Origin: Zeus faber
Lineage: Eukaryota; Chordata; Actinopteri; Zeiformes; Zeidae
Assembly (NCBI GenBank): GCA_960531495.1
Contig: OY482847.1
Location: 2,935,399-2,999,398, forward strand
Length of the DNA: 64,000 bases
Direction: 5' to 3'
Shown here: piece after piece, positions 39,074-51,177 of the stretch
Position numbering within the stretch: position 1 is the first letter of the stretch
How the letters are laid out: each line of letters starts with the position of its first letter
The notes under the pieces: generated by a model
Database searches by the model: none
What the model saw: only the letters and a program-made list of their open reading frames with translations
What the model was told of the DNA's origin: nothing
Translations under genes and position numbers: made by a program

Positions 39074-39159
<86 letters not shown>
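39074..39159. repeat. (CA)n-(GCAC)n compound microsatellite
   Basis: About 24 CA units then about nine GCAC units. Confidence 0.97.
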
Positions 39160-39160
<1 letters not shown>

Positions 39161-39276
39161 CCTCCTGAGGGTGCGAATGGCCACGGCTGATTGACCCTGC
39201 TTCACACAATCTGCCTGGCTCTCTGCGTGAAAAATCAACCAATTAAAAAATTTGTTACTGGGACAGTGGCACAAAA

Positions 39277-39311
<35 letters not shown>

Positions 39312-40053
39312 TGCATGTGTGTCTGTCTGTTTGTGTGTGCCTGCACGTGAGCATGTGTATGTGTTGTGGGGGGAACATGCGACAAAGTCAGCGTCACAGC
39401 TTTTCACACTCATCAGCTGTTCACTGACGGAGGCAAAGGAAGTAGTCCAGGACTCACGGTTCATCATTTCTTTGGGTAGGTGCCAGCTCTCATTTCAGAC
39501 AATTTCCCTCAATCACATCCCACACAAAATGGAACTCCACGATCCATTCATTTTTAATTAAAAATGACACAACTTTATTTGTCGTCGGCCCCGCTCAGAG
39601 GCCCCGCGGTTCTTCCCAATTGAATGAATGTCAGCGACGGGGGCTGAGTAAATATGACTTGAGCAAATATTACGAAGGTCCACTTCCCCAAATGTGAGTC
39701 AGACACGAGCACGCGGCAAAGTATGAAGATAGGAATTAATCAAAGGACGAGGAACCCGACAAAGGCATGAGACAAGTCTGCACCTGTCTGCCTGTCTCCT
39801 GCTCTATGATAATGTCATCGACTCCAAATAGTCCGGAGCGAGTCCCCTTGAGATTTAATCTCCAAAAACTCTGTTTGATTGCCTGTCATTGCAGCCCGTT
39901 AACATCTGATTATCTTGGAATTTGAAATTGCAATGATAATAAAAACTTAATACCTGGCGCCACCCCGGTTGGAAGTGGTTCAAACCTTTAGCATAATCAC
40001 ACTGACGCTTACAATTCCACAAATGCAAAACCCAAAACAGAGCGTGCACTCAC

Positions 40054-40303
40054 ACGTGCTGAGAGAACTCTGGCGCCTCGTCGTTGACGTTGGCCATGCG
40101 GATGCGCACGGTGGCGGTGCCGGTGCGAGGGGCCTCCCCACGGTCGACCGCCATCACCACAAATTCGTACAGGTGGTTGGGCCGCTCGAAGTCCAGGCCG
40201 CCGGCCGGGAAGATGGTGCCGTGCGGGGAGATGGAGAAGTCCGGGCTCAGGGTGTAGTAGGACAACTCAGCGTTCTGGCCAGAGTCACAGTCACTGGCCG
40301 ACA
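40054..40303 (-). CDS. Cadherin exon C: nearly one whole EC repeat
   Basis: A 250-nt exon with acceptor CTCCTCAG and donor GT/GTGAGT; phase 1 in and phase 2 out. It encodes about 82 whole codons. Visible are the SASDCDSGQNAEL calcium motif, the strand LSYYTL, the LDFERPNHLYEFVVMAVDRG core and the linker NVNDEAPEFSQ. The split first codon (G+TG) gives Val and the split last codon (GT+C) gives Val, joining to YRTFVSED of exon D. It is flanked by two of the largest introns (15.1 kb upstream, 11.1 kb downstream in the transcript). The plus-strand open frame across the exon is antisense and not a gene. Confidence 0.9.
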
Positions 40304-42048
40304 CTGAGGAGGAGGAGGAAGAAGAGGAGCGTGAGATGTTGGTTCATCTACAGTCGCTTGGAGTGTTGCGGTGCAGTGCTGGAAGATAGAATAAGATAAA
40401 GCGACGGAGAGATGAGAGAGACGGAGGAAAGGAGAGATAACGATGGAGAGAGAGAAAGAGCAAGAGAGAGAGAGTATGGTCATGCCAATAAAGCCTTGTT
40501 GAATTGAACTGAAGGAGGAGAGAGAGCGGGACAGGGAGAGAGAGAGGGGTTCAGGAATTGAATCTGGGAGGAAAGTGCAACGCTGCATTGATGCCGAGAT
40601 TGCATGGCAGTGATTTGGCACTTTCCTCCCTTTCCTCTCGTTCGGAGAGCACTTAGCGTCCAGATCTCACACGAGGCCGAGCAAGGGTTCGACTCAGTGC
40701 ACTGGTCTCAAAAATGAGAACGTGGCCCCTTCTCCCGGCCGCACCGAGAGAGGTTGTTATTTGCCCGGTGTGTTCGCAGGAGATTGTCATTTCGCAGCAT
40801 TTCGCTTTTCTGAATCTCACATCGGGAATCTATGGAGCACGGAGCATTCTGGTGCTGGAATTGATAGCCTTGCTAAAACTAAAAAGTGCCACCAGGGATT
40901 TTGAATAAGCATATTTTCCGCTAACAAGAACATTTCCACCGAGAAACCCTCAATTTGCTGATTCCCCTTACATTGCATTTGGCCTGCACATCCAAAATAA
41001 AAGCAAAAAAAATCTGCATTCCAACAAAGGCTGGCAATCCTGTGTGTGGAGCGTGTACACCACTACTCAAGCACACACGTCCACGCTCAACAAGCACATA
41101 AGCAATTTCTTTGCTGACACAAAACGCCTCCTGATAATTATTATGGAGCCAGAATTTAGCACCGGCAAAACGGCAAAACGTGCCCAGCAGCCACAATGTC
41201 AGGAAAACTATTCTGCAAACTTAAAATCATTAAATAAACATTAAAGATTATTCATGAATGGACTCATATTTTCACAAGAACTATAAAACAAGTTTATATT
41301 ATCCTATTTTCCCCCCTCATTTAGTCAATTACGTACATACTGTATAGCTCATTTTAATTAAACATAAAATGTAGGAAAATGTTTTCTGCATCCAAGTCAA
41401 CCTATTTGATCACCTCTGGTAAAATATTAAATGTATTTACTTTGCGTTCATGGATTATACTGTGAGTAACTAACGTAGGACATTCTGAAGCGTGTTCCTT
41501 CTGCAGGTTAAATAAAGCACCTCCATTCAACTCCATTCAATTGGGAACAATTTTCATATTCCTTCATGTTCCGGCAAATGAAGCATTTAGATTAATCAAC
41601 CGGTTATAGATCAACCGGAGGCGGGTGGTGGAGTTGCTTAGCAACTCAAAAAAAAAACCCCACGTATAATCATGTCAACTGCATTCAAAATACTTTTCTG
41701 TCACAACTTATCTTATGTTCAAATACAGTTAAAAACATGTTCATTTTGACGTTTCCCTGGGCTTGGAGGACATACAGTCACATCCACTTTTAATGTGACG
41801 CAAAACATTTTACTGTTTTTATTTTCTGAGTTTATTTCTAAATTAGGTCGTCCACAAGCCTTGTGAATGTCAGACATGAACATGCACACGTATCCATCCT
41901 CAGACATGAACACGCACACGTATCATCCTCATCCCATTCATCTGCCCCATTTTGACCCAAATATGGAAACTGGTTCTAAAATGAAGCTTCCAACATCAAG
42001 CACATCAACAGGGTTTGAAGGTTGTCATCTCTGTCCGAGCGTTATCCT

Positions 42049-42257
42049 GTTTATTATTAGTCAGCCTGTTTGTTATTAGTCAGCCTGTTTATTATTAGTC
42101 AGCCTGTTTGTTATTAGTCAGCCTGTTTATTATTAGTCAGCCTGTTTATTATTAGTCAGCCTGTTTGTTATTAGTCAGCCTGTTTATTATTAGTCAGCCT
42201 GTTTGTTATTAGTCAGCCTGTTTATTATTAGTCAGCCTGTTTATTATTAATCATCCT
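42049..42257. repeat. 19-bp minisatellite, 11 copies
   Basis: Unit GTTTATTATTAGTCAGCCT. Position 5 alternates A/G in the order A,G,A,G,A,A,G,A,G,A,A, suggesting growth by a 38-bp dimer. Confidence 0.97.
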
Positions 42258-42291
42258 GTTTGGACATTTTCACGAACGCGTTGTTGGTCCC

Positions 42292-42470
42292 TCTTTGGGG
42301 GGGGTCTCTCACTCTCTCCCTCTTTGGGGGGGTCTCTCTCACTCTCTCCCTCTTTGGGGGGGTCTCTCTCTCTCTCTCCCTCTTTGGGGGGGGTCTCTCT
42401 CTCCCTCTTTGGGGGGGGTCTCTCTCTCTCTCTCTTTGGAGGGGTCTCTCTCTCTCTGGGGGGGTCCACC
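42292..42470. repeat. About 30-bp minisatellite (TTTGGGGGGGTCTCTCTC)
   Basis: Six to seven units of CTCTTTGGGGGGG followed by a CT run of varying length. Frames through it are artefacts. Confidence 0.93.
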
Positions 42471-42837
42471 TCTCTCGCTCCCATTCTCCATCTCTCTCCG
42501 TCCCATTGTTAACACATCTAATCCACAGCCTGTGCAGGATCCCAAAATCAAACAGCAACTTTAGTTAAATTGTCGATGGCAGATGTTGGATTTCCATTTC
42601 AAACATTTCTCTTAAATCCTACAACAGTTATATCTCATCATGGTTAATTGTTGTTGTTGGTCTTCTTATTGTGATGTGTATTTATTGGGCGTGCGCATCT
42701 GTCCCTGACAGTATAAGATGATGTGTATCCAGATACATGGGCTACGATACATTTGAATACAGAACAATTGGATCTGAAACAGTTCTTCACGTTTGTTTAA
42801 TGTCGACATTTAATTTTCCATTTTTAATTAAAATAAG

Positions 42838-43849
42838 TCAAGTCAAGTCACACTTTATTTATAGAGCGCATTTCATAGTTGTCAGCTGGTCATTACAAAA
42901 GAATGCCCCTGAAACAACAGCAACAACAAAAGCAACAAGAAAGACAACAAAAACAACAATAAAAGCGACTCCAACCACAGTGGCAACAACAGCAACAGAA
43001 AACAACAACAGAAGCAACAACAGTCACAGAAACAACAGCAGCAGCAACATCGACACCAGCAGCAACAACAGCAGCAACACACACGCAAAGACGTCACTGG
43101 AACCAGAAGTGGTAGCTCTCACCAGAACCGGTAAGGTCACTCAGGTTAGAGATGGTTAAGTCCAGGTATAAGGTTGCGTTAAGTTGAGGTATAACGTAAG
43201 CAAGGGTTAAGTTTAGGTATCAGGTTAGCAGCAGCAACGGGTATAAGTAAAGGTATAAGTTAGCGGTACCAACAATAGCAACAGCAGCAACGACAACACC
43301 AGCAGTGACAATAACAGCAGCAGACAACAGCAGCAACAAAAAAAAAACAGCAACAAAAACAGCAGAAGTAACAGTAGCAGCAACAGTGCAAAAGCGAAGA
43401 TGTCACTGGGACCGGAAGTGGTAGCTCTCACGAGAACCAGAAATCTCATCTATATTGAGTCAACAGTGTGTACCATCACATCTCAACAAAGTAACGCACA
43501 GCAAAGACGATACCGGAACCGGAAGTGGTAGCCCTCACCGGAAACGGAAATTTCAGCTGTGCGGACCATCTTATCTTAATCCAGTCACGGCCCTTTAATT
43601 AGCGTCCCTTAATTACGGGTAAAGTTTTCAATCAGACCCCGGGAGGGAGATCCTTTTGACTCTCTCACCCCGAAAACACACTGTTCTTATGATCTTCTAA
43701 CTGTAATATCACAACAGAAACAACCACAGCAACAGAAATAGCAGCAGCAGCCACAGTAACACCAGCAGCAGCAACATCAACACCAGCAGCAACAACAGCA
43801 AAACTAAAGCAGGAGCAACAACAGCAACGCACATGCAAAGACCTCACCA
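42838..43849 (+). repeat. Motif-bearing tandem repeat, left block
   Basis: Alternating pieces: (CAACAGCAG)n-type tracts; a GACGTCAC...ACCGGAAGTGGTAGC segment (about 43089, 43397, 43503 and, cut, 43840); GGTTAAGTTTAGGTATAAGG; and a 130-bp segment at about 43590-43720 (GGGAGGGAGATCCTTTTGAC). The same pieces in the same order recur at 47119-48320, and a single unit at 53020-53090. Unclassified; the CAG tracts give spurious Gln/Asn/Thr frames. Confidence 0.85.
43842..43849 (+). repeat. Left target-site duplication of the hAT element
   Basis: CCTCACCA, matching CCTCACCG at 47119-47126 in 7 of 8 bases. An 8-bp duplication is the hAT hallmark. Confidence 0.8.
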
Positions 43850-44439
43850 CAGGAGTCGGGAACCTATGGCTCGCGAGCCAATTAAGGCTCTTTCGATAAC
43901 GGTATATGGCTCGCAGACAATTTTGAGCTAAACTCTTTCATCACAATTAACAAGAAATAAGTAATTATTCTGTGTCATTTTAAAGTAAAAAAGGTAACAG
44001 AAATTACAATTTTGAAAATAAAACGTGGGAGTCTCTGCCACAGGTGGGGCTTTAGGGAGGGAGACGGCGTCTTTCTGGCCATGGTGCGCCCACATGGCCA
44101 GAGTTTATTGTTCATTTCAATATGCGTCCTGCAGGCCACAATTATATATATCACTGAGGATTATTATAATTGTGGATAATAATGATCCTCTTGGGCGCAG
44201 GAGGAACGATGTTCCACTGCTGGGCTGCCTTTCAGCCCGTGCGCCGATCCCCTCTGTAAGACAGAGAAACATGAAGAAAACTCCCTGCCTCCAGTCGGAG
44301 CAATCAGCTCAACACAAGTGGACAGAAATGTAAAAAACTTTAATATGTATGTGACAAATAATCTCTTGAACTTGAACCTGAACCTGAAGAGCAGCTGATT
44401 CTTAAAACTTGGAACGAGCTTCCCGTCACATAGCACACA

Positions 44440-46670
44440 ATGCAGCGTGTGAAGCGTCAGCTTGACTACATTCTAGTGAGCCGGAAGTGGAGGAACTCCA
44501 TCTTGAATGCGGAACCCTATAGCACCTTCAACTCTGTGGGTTCTGACCACCGGGTGGTATCCATGAGAGTTCGGCTGTGCCTCAGGACCCCAAAACCAAA
44601 CCCCAGGGTGCGCCATGACTGGAGGGCATTCTCTACAAACCCTGAGCTACAGGCCAGATACGCAGCAGTGGTCAGGGACCGCGTTCACATACGTGATGTG
44701 AAGGAGGAACCGGGCGCAGGGTACATGAAGTTCATGGAAGCAAACAAAGTGGCAACATCGAGGTGTGTACCGGTAATACAGAAGACCAGAAGCCCGGCAA
44801 GTTCAAAACATCCAGATGTCATGGCAGCACGTTGAAAAGTAAAGGACGCAAGCCACGCATTGGGTTAAAACCCGTCCGCAGAACAACGCGAGACCTTGAA
44901 AGAGGCCAAGCGTCTTCTCTTTGCCAAGTATGACAAAATCAGAGGTGAGGAGCTGATGCAAAAAGTCCGCAGAGTGGAAGCTGCCCAGGGAGAACAACAG
45001 TACAGCGAGTCATGGAGGTTGATCAATGAGATGTGCGGAAGGAAAAGACCGAAAGAAGGACAGCTGGCAGGAAACAGCCCAGAGGAGAGAGTGACCACTT
45101 GGTTAATTCAGGAACCTCCTTGGCACACACCAGGCAGTGGAAGGCGCTGAGCAGGAAATACCTGCAGTCCTGGGGGATCTCAACATCGATGACGGCCCTT
45201 TTACATCACAGGAATTAGCCAAGGTCAAAGCCTCCCTGAGGCAGGGGAAAGCAGCTGGACCTGATGGCATCCCCCCAGAGGTTATCAAGAACTGCAATCT
45301 CGATGACGTCATCTTGGAGGTCTGCAACCAGGCTCTAATGGAAAATGTCATGCCGGAAATATGGTCACTCTCACACATCATCCCGGTACCAAAATCTGGA
45401 GATCTCTCAAGACCTGACAATTACCGTGCTATCAGCCTGACCTGTATCATTGCAAAAATGTTAAACCGCATCGACCCTCACCTCAGGAAAAACCAAAACG
45501 GGTTAGAACCACCTTAGCCCAGATCCTTACGTTAAGGAGGATCATTGAAGAGGTAAAGAGGAACAACCTGGCTGCGGTGATGTGTTTCATCGACTTCAAG
45601 TAGGCCTTCGACACCATCCACAGAGGAATGATGTTGAGAATACTCAAGGCCTACGGTGTTCCTCCCAACCTACTCCGTGCCATAGGGACCATGTACACGG
45701 GAACGAGAGCCCAAGTGACAACGCCGGACGGTAACAGCGAGGAGTTCAACATCCAAAACGGAGTGCTGCAGGGAGACACCCTAGCACCCTTCCTTTTCAT
45801 TATAGTATTGGACAATGCTCTGAGACAAGCCATCAAAGGAAGGGAGCCGGAGTTGGCTTCACTATCGCACCCAGAAAGTCCACGAGACACCCTGCAGAAA
45901 CCCTGACAGACCTGGACTACGCTGATGACATCTGCCTGCTATCTAACAACGTGAAGCAGGCACAGGATCTCCTGACCAGAGTTGAGCTAGAGTGTGCTAA
46001 GGTTGGCCTCATGCTAAACGCAAAGAAAACCGAGGTCATGACTTACAACATCCCCCAGGAACACCCACACCTAATAACAGAAGGCTCAGTGCTAAAAGAG
46101 GTCAATGACTTTAAATACCTGGGCGCGTGGATCGGCTCCACGGAAAAGGACCTTAATGTGAGGAAAGCACTTGCCTTGAGAGCACTTAATGGCATGACCA
46201 GTGTGTGGAAATCCAACCTCCTCTGACACATCAAGATCAGTTTCTTCTCTGCCACCGTGGAGTCCGTTTTCCCATACGGCTGCGAGTGCTGGGCACTATC
46301 AAAGGCCCTACAGAAGTCCCTGGATGGGTGCTACACCAGAATGTTACGTGTGGTACTGAACATTAACCAGGACAAACACATTACCAACCAACGTCTGTAT
46401 GGGGCACTACCCAGTGTATCAGAGAAGATAGCAGTAAGGAGGATTAGACTAGCAGGCCATTGCCACCGCCACCGAGAACTCCCGGCCAAAAAGCTTGTAC
46501 TGTTGGAACCAACACACGGGCATCGATCAAGAGGACGTCACGCATCTAACTATGTGGACGTGCTGAGGAAAGATGCTGATGCGGAAAGCACAAAGGAGCT
46601 GGCCAGATGTATGGAGAACAGGGATGACTGGAGATGCCGATGTAAGGCTCGTCCGAGGATGACGTAGAGA
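44440..46670 (+). mobile_element. Non-LTR retrotransposon (endonuclease-RT), 5'-truncated, inside the hAT
   Basis: The plus strand has, in order: the endonuclease C-terminus LDYILVSRKWRNS and VGSDHRVVSMRV (SDH motif); the RT N-terminus GKAAGPDGIPPEVIKN, HIIPVPKSGD and NYRAISLTC; motif A VMCFIDFK-stop-AFDTIH (an in-frame TAG at about 45601); motif B NGVLQGDTLAPFLF; motif C LDYADDICLL; then KKTEVMTYN, FKYLGAWIG, and the C-terminal domain with YGCECWALSKALQ and RGRHASNYVDVL. Pieces occupy several frames (44440-44835, 44896-45150, 45137-45517, 45628-45906, 45951-46226, 46257-46667), so it is dead. It resembles RTE-type or related EN-RT elements; clade not settled. Confidence 0.9.
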
Positions 46671-46689
46671 GGGTGAGTATCGCCGTATT

Positions 46690-46900
46690 GACCATGTTTG
46701 GCTCTCATACGCATGTGAGCAGTCTTTCTCGCATCTGAGAAACATTAAGAGCAACCTACGCTCACGTTGAACTGATGAAAGCCTCAACTCAGCATGGATC
46801 TGAACGTCACTACGTATGGCCATCAGCAAGCCCAGGCAGCAGCACAAGTTGCATTAATGGTAAAAAGTATTTCATTTATTATCGGTTAGCTACAGTATAA
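46690..46900 (+). pseudogene. hAT transposase C-terminal (hATC) remnant
   Basis: CEQSFSHLRNIKSNLRSR is followed by a TGA and TDESLN, with the remainder (MDLNVTTY...) one frame off. Known: this domain mediates transposase multimerisation and carries the last catalytic Glu region in hATs. It lies right where expected, close to the element's 3' inverted repeat. Confidence 0.8.
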
Positions 46901-47118
46901 CAACAATATTATTAAGAAGAATAAAGAGAAATGTATTATATATAGCGCTTTTTTAAGTACTCAGAGATGTGTTATAGGTTAAAAATGTATGCCTTACTTA
47001 AAAAAATGCACGCATTAAGTTGCATTCAATTGTATTAAATATTATATGGCTCACAAGGAAATATTTTGAAATATTTGCCTTTTATGGCTCACCGAGCCAA
47101 AAAGGTTCCCGCCCCTTG

Positions 47119-48320
47119 CCTCACCGGAACCGGAAGTGGTAGCTCTCACCAGAACTGGAAAAGTGACTCAGGTTAGAGATGTTAGAGATGTTAGAGATGT
47201 TTAGTTGAGGTTCAAAGTTAGAGATATTTGAATGAGGGTATAAGGTTAGAGATGGTTAAGTTTGGGTATAAGTTTAGGGATTGTTATGTTTAGGTTTAAT
47301 GTTCGTGATGATTAGATTAAGGAATAAGGTCAGAGATGGTTAAGTTTAGATATAAGGTTAGCAGCAGCAACGACTACACCAGTTAAGGTATAAGGTTAGC
47401 AGCACCAACAACAACACCAGCAGCAATAACAACACTACCGGCTACTATACAAGCAGCAACAATAGCAGCAGCAAAAACAGCAGCAACAGCTGCAGCAACA
47501 GCAGCAGCAACAGCGCACAAGCGAAGACGTCACCAGAAACAGAAGTGGTAGCTCTCACCGGAACCAGAAATCTTATCTGTATTGAGTCAACAGTTCTCAG
47601 GGAAGCAACGCACAGCAAAGACGTTACCGGAGCCGGTAGTGGCAGCCTTCACCAGACACTGAGATTTCAACTGTGTGCACCATCTCATCTTAATGCAGTC
47701 ACGGTGGATGGTTAAGTTTAGGTATAAGGTTAGCAGCAGCAACGACAATACCAGCAGAAACAATAGCAGCAACAGAAAACAGCAGCAACAATAGTAGCAG
47801 CAACTGCAACAGCGCACAATCAAAGACGTCACCGAAACCGGAAGTGGTAGCCCTCACCGGAAACGGAAATTTCGGCCGCGTGCACCATCTCATCTTAATC
47901 CAGTCACGGTCCTTTGATTAGCGTGCCTAACTAACGGGTCAAGTTTTTCATTCTGACCTCGGGAGGGAGATCCTTTTGACTCTCTCTCTCTGAAAACACA
48001 CCCTTCTTATGATCCTCTCACTGTAATATCACAACAGAAACAACAACAACAGCAACAGAAACGGCAGCAGCAACAACAAAAAACAACAGAAAAAAAGACA
48101 ACAGCAACGCACACGCGAAGACGTCACCAGAACTGGAAGTGGTAGCTCTCACCGGAAATGGAGAAGTCACTCACGTTAGAGATGGTTAAGTTGAGGTATA
48201 AGGTTAGAGATGTTTATGTTGGGGTAGAGGGTTACAGATACTTAATTTTAGCCATAAGGTAAGCGAGGGTAAAGTTTAGGTATAAGGTTAGCAGCAGCAC
48301 CAGCAACACGGACGGACGGA
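47119..48320 (+). repeat. Motif-bearing tandem repeat, middle block
   Basis: Resumes the unit cut by the hAT (CCTCACCGGAACCGGAAGTGG at 47119) and repeats it at about 47525, 47620, 47823 and 48118. The 130-bp segment with GGGAGGGAGATCCTTTTGAC recurs at about 47915-48045, paired with 43590-43720. The right end merges into (GGAC)n at about 48312-48330 where the next LINE begins. Confidence 0.85.
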
Positions 48321-48409
48321 CGGACAGACGTCAGTCAGTTAGTCATAGACTGTAGAAAACAGCGAGGTCTTTAACCTGCTTTTAAAAGTATTCAGTGTGG
48401 GGGCCTGTC

Positions 48410-51050
48410 TCAGGTCCCTCGGTAGGGTGTTCCATTTACTTGGGGCATAGATACAGAAGGCAGCTTCTCCTGCTTAGAGTTGGTACAGGGGATAGTTAAA
48501 AGACCACTGCCTGTGGACCTGAGAGTTCTTGCTGGTTCGTGTATAATTAGCATTTCTTTCATATACTGAGGTGCAACGCCATTTATAGCTACTGTATATA
48601 TACAAGTAGCAGAATCAATTCTAGTTTTGATGGGGAGCCAATGTAGAGATCTAAGAACAGGTGCGATATGTTCAAACTGTTTTGTCCCAGTGGGAACGCG
48701 TGCAGCCACATTTTGGATTTACTGTAGCCACTGCACAGCTGATTTCGGGAGGCCGGTGAATAGGCCATTACAGTAGTTCAATCTACTCGTTATGAATACA
48801 TGGATTAATTTTTCTGCTTTTGACAGGAAGATTCTCAATTTTGAAACGTTTTTTAGATGGTAGAAGGCTGATTTTGTGATTTGATTATATGGCTCTTAAA
48901 ATTTAGATCGCCGTCTAAAATTACACCCAGATTTTTGGCTTCAATCTTGCTCTTCAGCGACAGAACTAAGATGAGCTGCAATTTTCTGTCTATGCACCAA
49001 AGATGAGTATTTCTGTTTTGTCTTTGTTCAGTTGTAAAAATGTATTTGACATCCATGCATTAATATCCCTAATACACTGAGTGAGGCAGTGTATGGGGAG
49101 GAGGTCATCAGGAGATAGGCATATGTACAGTTGTGAATCATCTGCATAATTATGGTCATTTATTTTGTGTTTCTTTACAATATGTGCAAGTGGAAGCATA
49201 TAGAGGTTAAAGAATAATGGTCCCAGAATCGGACCTTGGGGCACTCCACATACAATATCCACTTTGTCTGACACAAAATCTCCAATGGACACGAAGAACT
49301 GCTTGTCCTGTAGGTAGGTTTTGAACCAATTTAGAACCGGGCCAGATAGGCCAACCCATTTTTGTAATCTCGCTAATAAAATCTGATGGTCAACAGTGTC
49401 GAAGGCAGCACTGAGATCCAGGAGCAGAAGAACAGAGCGTTTTTTTGCATCAGTGTTTATGTGTAGATCGTTCAGAACTTTAATAAATGCTGTTTTTGTA
49501 CTATAGTGAGGTCGAAAGCCAGATTGATAGGTGTCTAAAAGGCTGTTTGAGGTTAGATAGTTGTTAAGCTGAAGGTAAACAGTTTTTTTCAAGTATTTTG
49601 CTGAGGAACGGCAGGTTGGAAATGGGCCTGTAGTTGGCAATAACTGTTGCATGGAGATTGCTCTTCTTCAGGAGCGGTTAAATGACAGCTGTTTTAAATG
49701 CTGCAGGAAATATATATAAATATACCTGATACCTAAAATTTCTAATACCTCATGTGCTAGGCAGTTAAAAACTGTTTTAAAAAATTTGGTAGGGAGGGGG
49801 TCCAGGCAGCAGGTGGAGGACCTGAGCTGGCCAACAATATCGTCCAGTCTTTTTATGTCTAAGGGGATGAAATGAGACATGGTAGCAGTCATATTACTGG
49901 GGAACTGAAGGGTAGGTTCATTTCTGGATGTTGAGGCTCTAATATTCTGTCTGATGGCTATAATTTTGTTACTGAAGAATGTAGCGAACTCCTCACATTT
50001 TCCAGTGGAGAGCATCTCTGACAGGTTGTAGATGTTGGATTAATAAGTCGATCAACAGCGAAGAAGAGCACTTTACTATTGTTGAGGTTTTCATCAATGA
50101 TTTTAGAGAAGAAAGACGGTCTGGCCTGAGTCTATCCTTGTAAATTTCATGATGAACCTGAAGATTTGTCCTTCTCTATTTTCGTTCTGCCTGGCAACAC
50201 ACTCTCTTAAGTTGCCTAATGACTGCTCCATTTCTCCAGGGTTTTTTTGATTTTCTATGTTTTTAGTTTTCACATGTGCAATCTTATCAATGATATTTTG
50301 CATTTTGAAATTGAAGTTGTTCACAGGATCCTCAGTTGATGATGCCTTAAGATTTCAACAGTATTATTGTTAATGATAGGTTTTTTAATCGTTGGGGTAC
50401 CCCTCTGTTGTACAGGAAGAGCAGACACGTCAAAGAAAATGCAACAGTGATCTGAAATAGCAACATCCATGAAGTAGGGTATAGTGTTATTTAGTCTTTT
50501 TGATATGACTACGCCCAGAGTTTGCCCCTTATTGTGGGTGGGTCCAGAAACATGCTGAGTGAGGTCAAATGCCTCCAATAGGCTAATGAAGTGTTGAGCA
50601 TCTGGGTCTGTTTGATTGTCAACATGAATATTAAAATCACCTGAGATAATTACACAATCATAATCAGTGGAGACATTGGACAGTAGCTTAGAGAATTCAT
50701 CAAGAAGCCACATTTAGATTTTGATGGCCGATAGACAATGATGATTAAAATCGGGACACTGCAGTTTATAGCTATAGCAAGGTGTTCAAAAGACATGAAT
50801 TCTCAGAGGAGGATTTCCTTGCAGGTGTAGATATCAGAGAAGACAGCAGCTGTTCCATCGCCTCTCTGGTCAGCTCTAGTGGTTTGGATGAACTTGAAAT
50901 GAGGAGTTGCTGTCTCAATGAGTGTGACTGAGCCATTTCTATCCAGTCAGGTCTCAGTTAGTACAGCGAAAATCAGGTTATGAGCATTTAACTTAACTAA
51001 AAACGATTTGTTAGTTTGTGACTTTACGTTTAATAGAGACATTTTTATTG
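48410..51050 (-). pseudogene. L2 LINE ORF2 (endonuclease-reverse transcriptase), broken
   Basis: Open segments at 50321-50713 (endonuclease), 49668-50015 (linker), 48990-49652 (RT with intact FADD-equivalent NYADDSQLY) and 48410-48709 (C-terminus). A TGA replaces the Trp of the expected LTETWL motif at about 50950. The 220-residue RT segment is the longest intact piece and still has RT motifs A to D. Confidence 0.88.
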
Positions 51051-51177
51051 TTCTGGGTGCATGGCTTTGTGGGGTAGTGAGAGTTTGAGTCCGAAACAGT
51101 AGTACATTTTTAGATTCCTGTATGTTACAGGGAAGTTAAGTAATTTCGGTCTATGGTTTATAAGTACAGGAATTACA

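Larger units (their letters stand above)
28980..40053. other. Intron between exons C and D
   Basis: An 11.1-kb intron. Contents: (CA)n (29047-29102), (CATA)n (29486-29557), unique-looking AT-rich sequence from about 29600 to 34100, a pair of 177-bp repeats (34557-34733, 35814-35990), a dispersed repeat (35364-35487), a Tc1 transposon (36974-38485) and TG/CA/GCAC tracts (38716-38835, 39074-39159, 39282-39312). A possible hAT-like non-autonomous repeat spans about 34134-34822 (GGGGTGCACTGATAGCATC at its left, GGGTGTGAGTACTGACT inverted at its right). No coding signal. Confidence 0.65.
43850..47118 (+). mobile_element. hAT-superfamily DNA transposon, interrupted by a LINE
   Basis: The left end reads CAGGAGTCGGGAACC and the right end, inverted, CAAGGGGCGGGAACC. 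Both continue into TGGCTCG...GAGCCA, a subterminal palindrome. Flanked by an 8-bp near-perfect duplication. Just inside the right end, at about 46710-46860, the plus strand encodes SYACEQSFSHLRNIKSNL, a stop, TDESLN, then after a shift MDLNVTTYGHQQAQAAAQVA: the conserved C-terminal dimerisation region of hAT transposases. The rest of the transposase is missing; 44440-46670 is a LINE. By its ends and C-terminal text I would place it near vertebrate Charlie-like hATs (tentative). Confidence 0.87.

Noticed and set aside
42260-42568. Ser/Leu/Gly and Arg/Glu frames on both strands
   Set aside because: Produced by the 30-bp GGGGGGTCTCTC minisatellite.
42882-43449. Gln/Asn/Thr- and Cys/Leu-rich frames
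   Set aside because: Come from CAACAGCAG tracts in the tandem repeat; no polyglutamine gene context.
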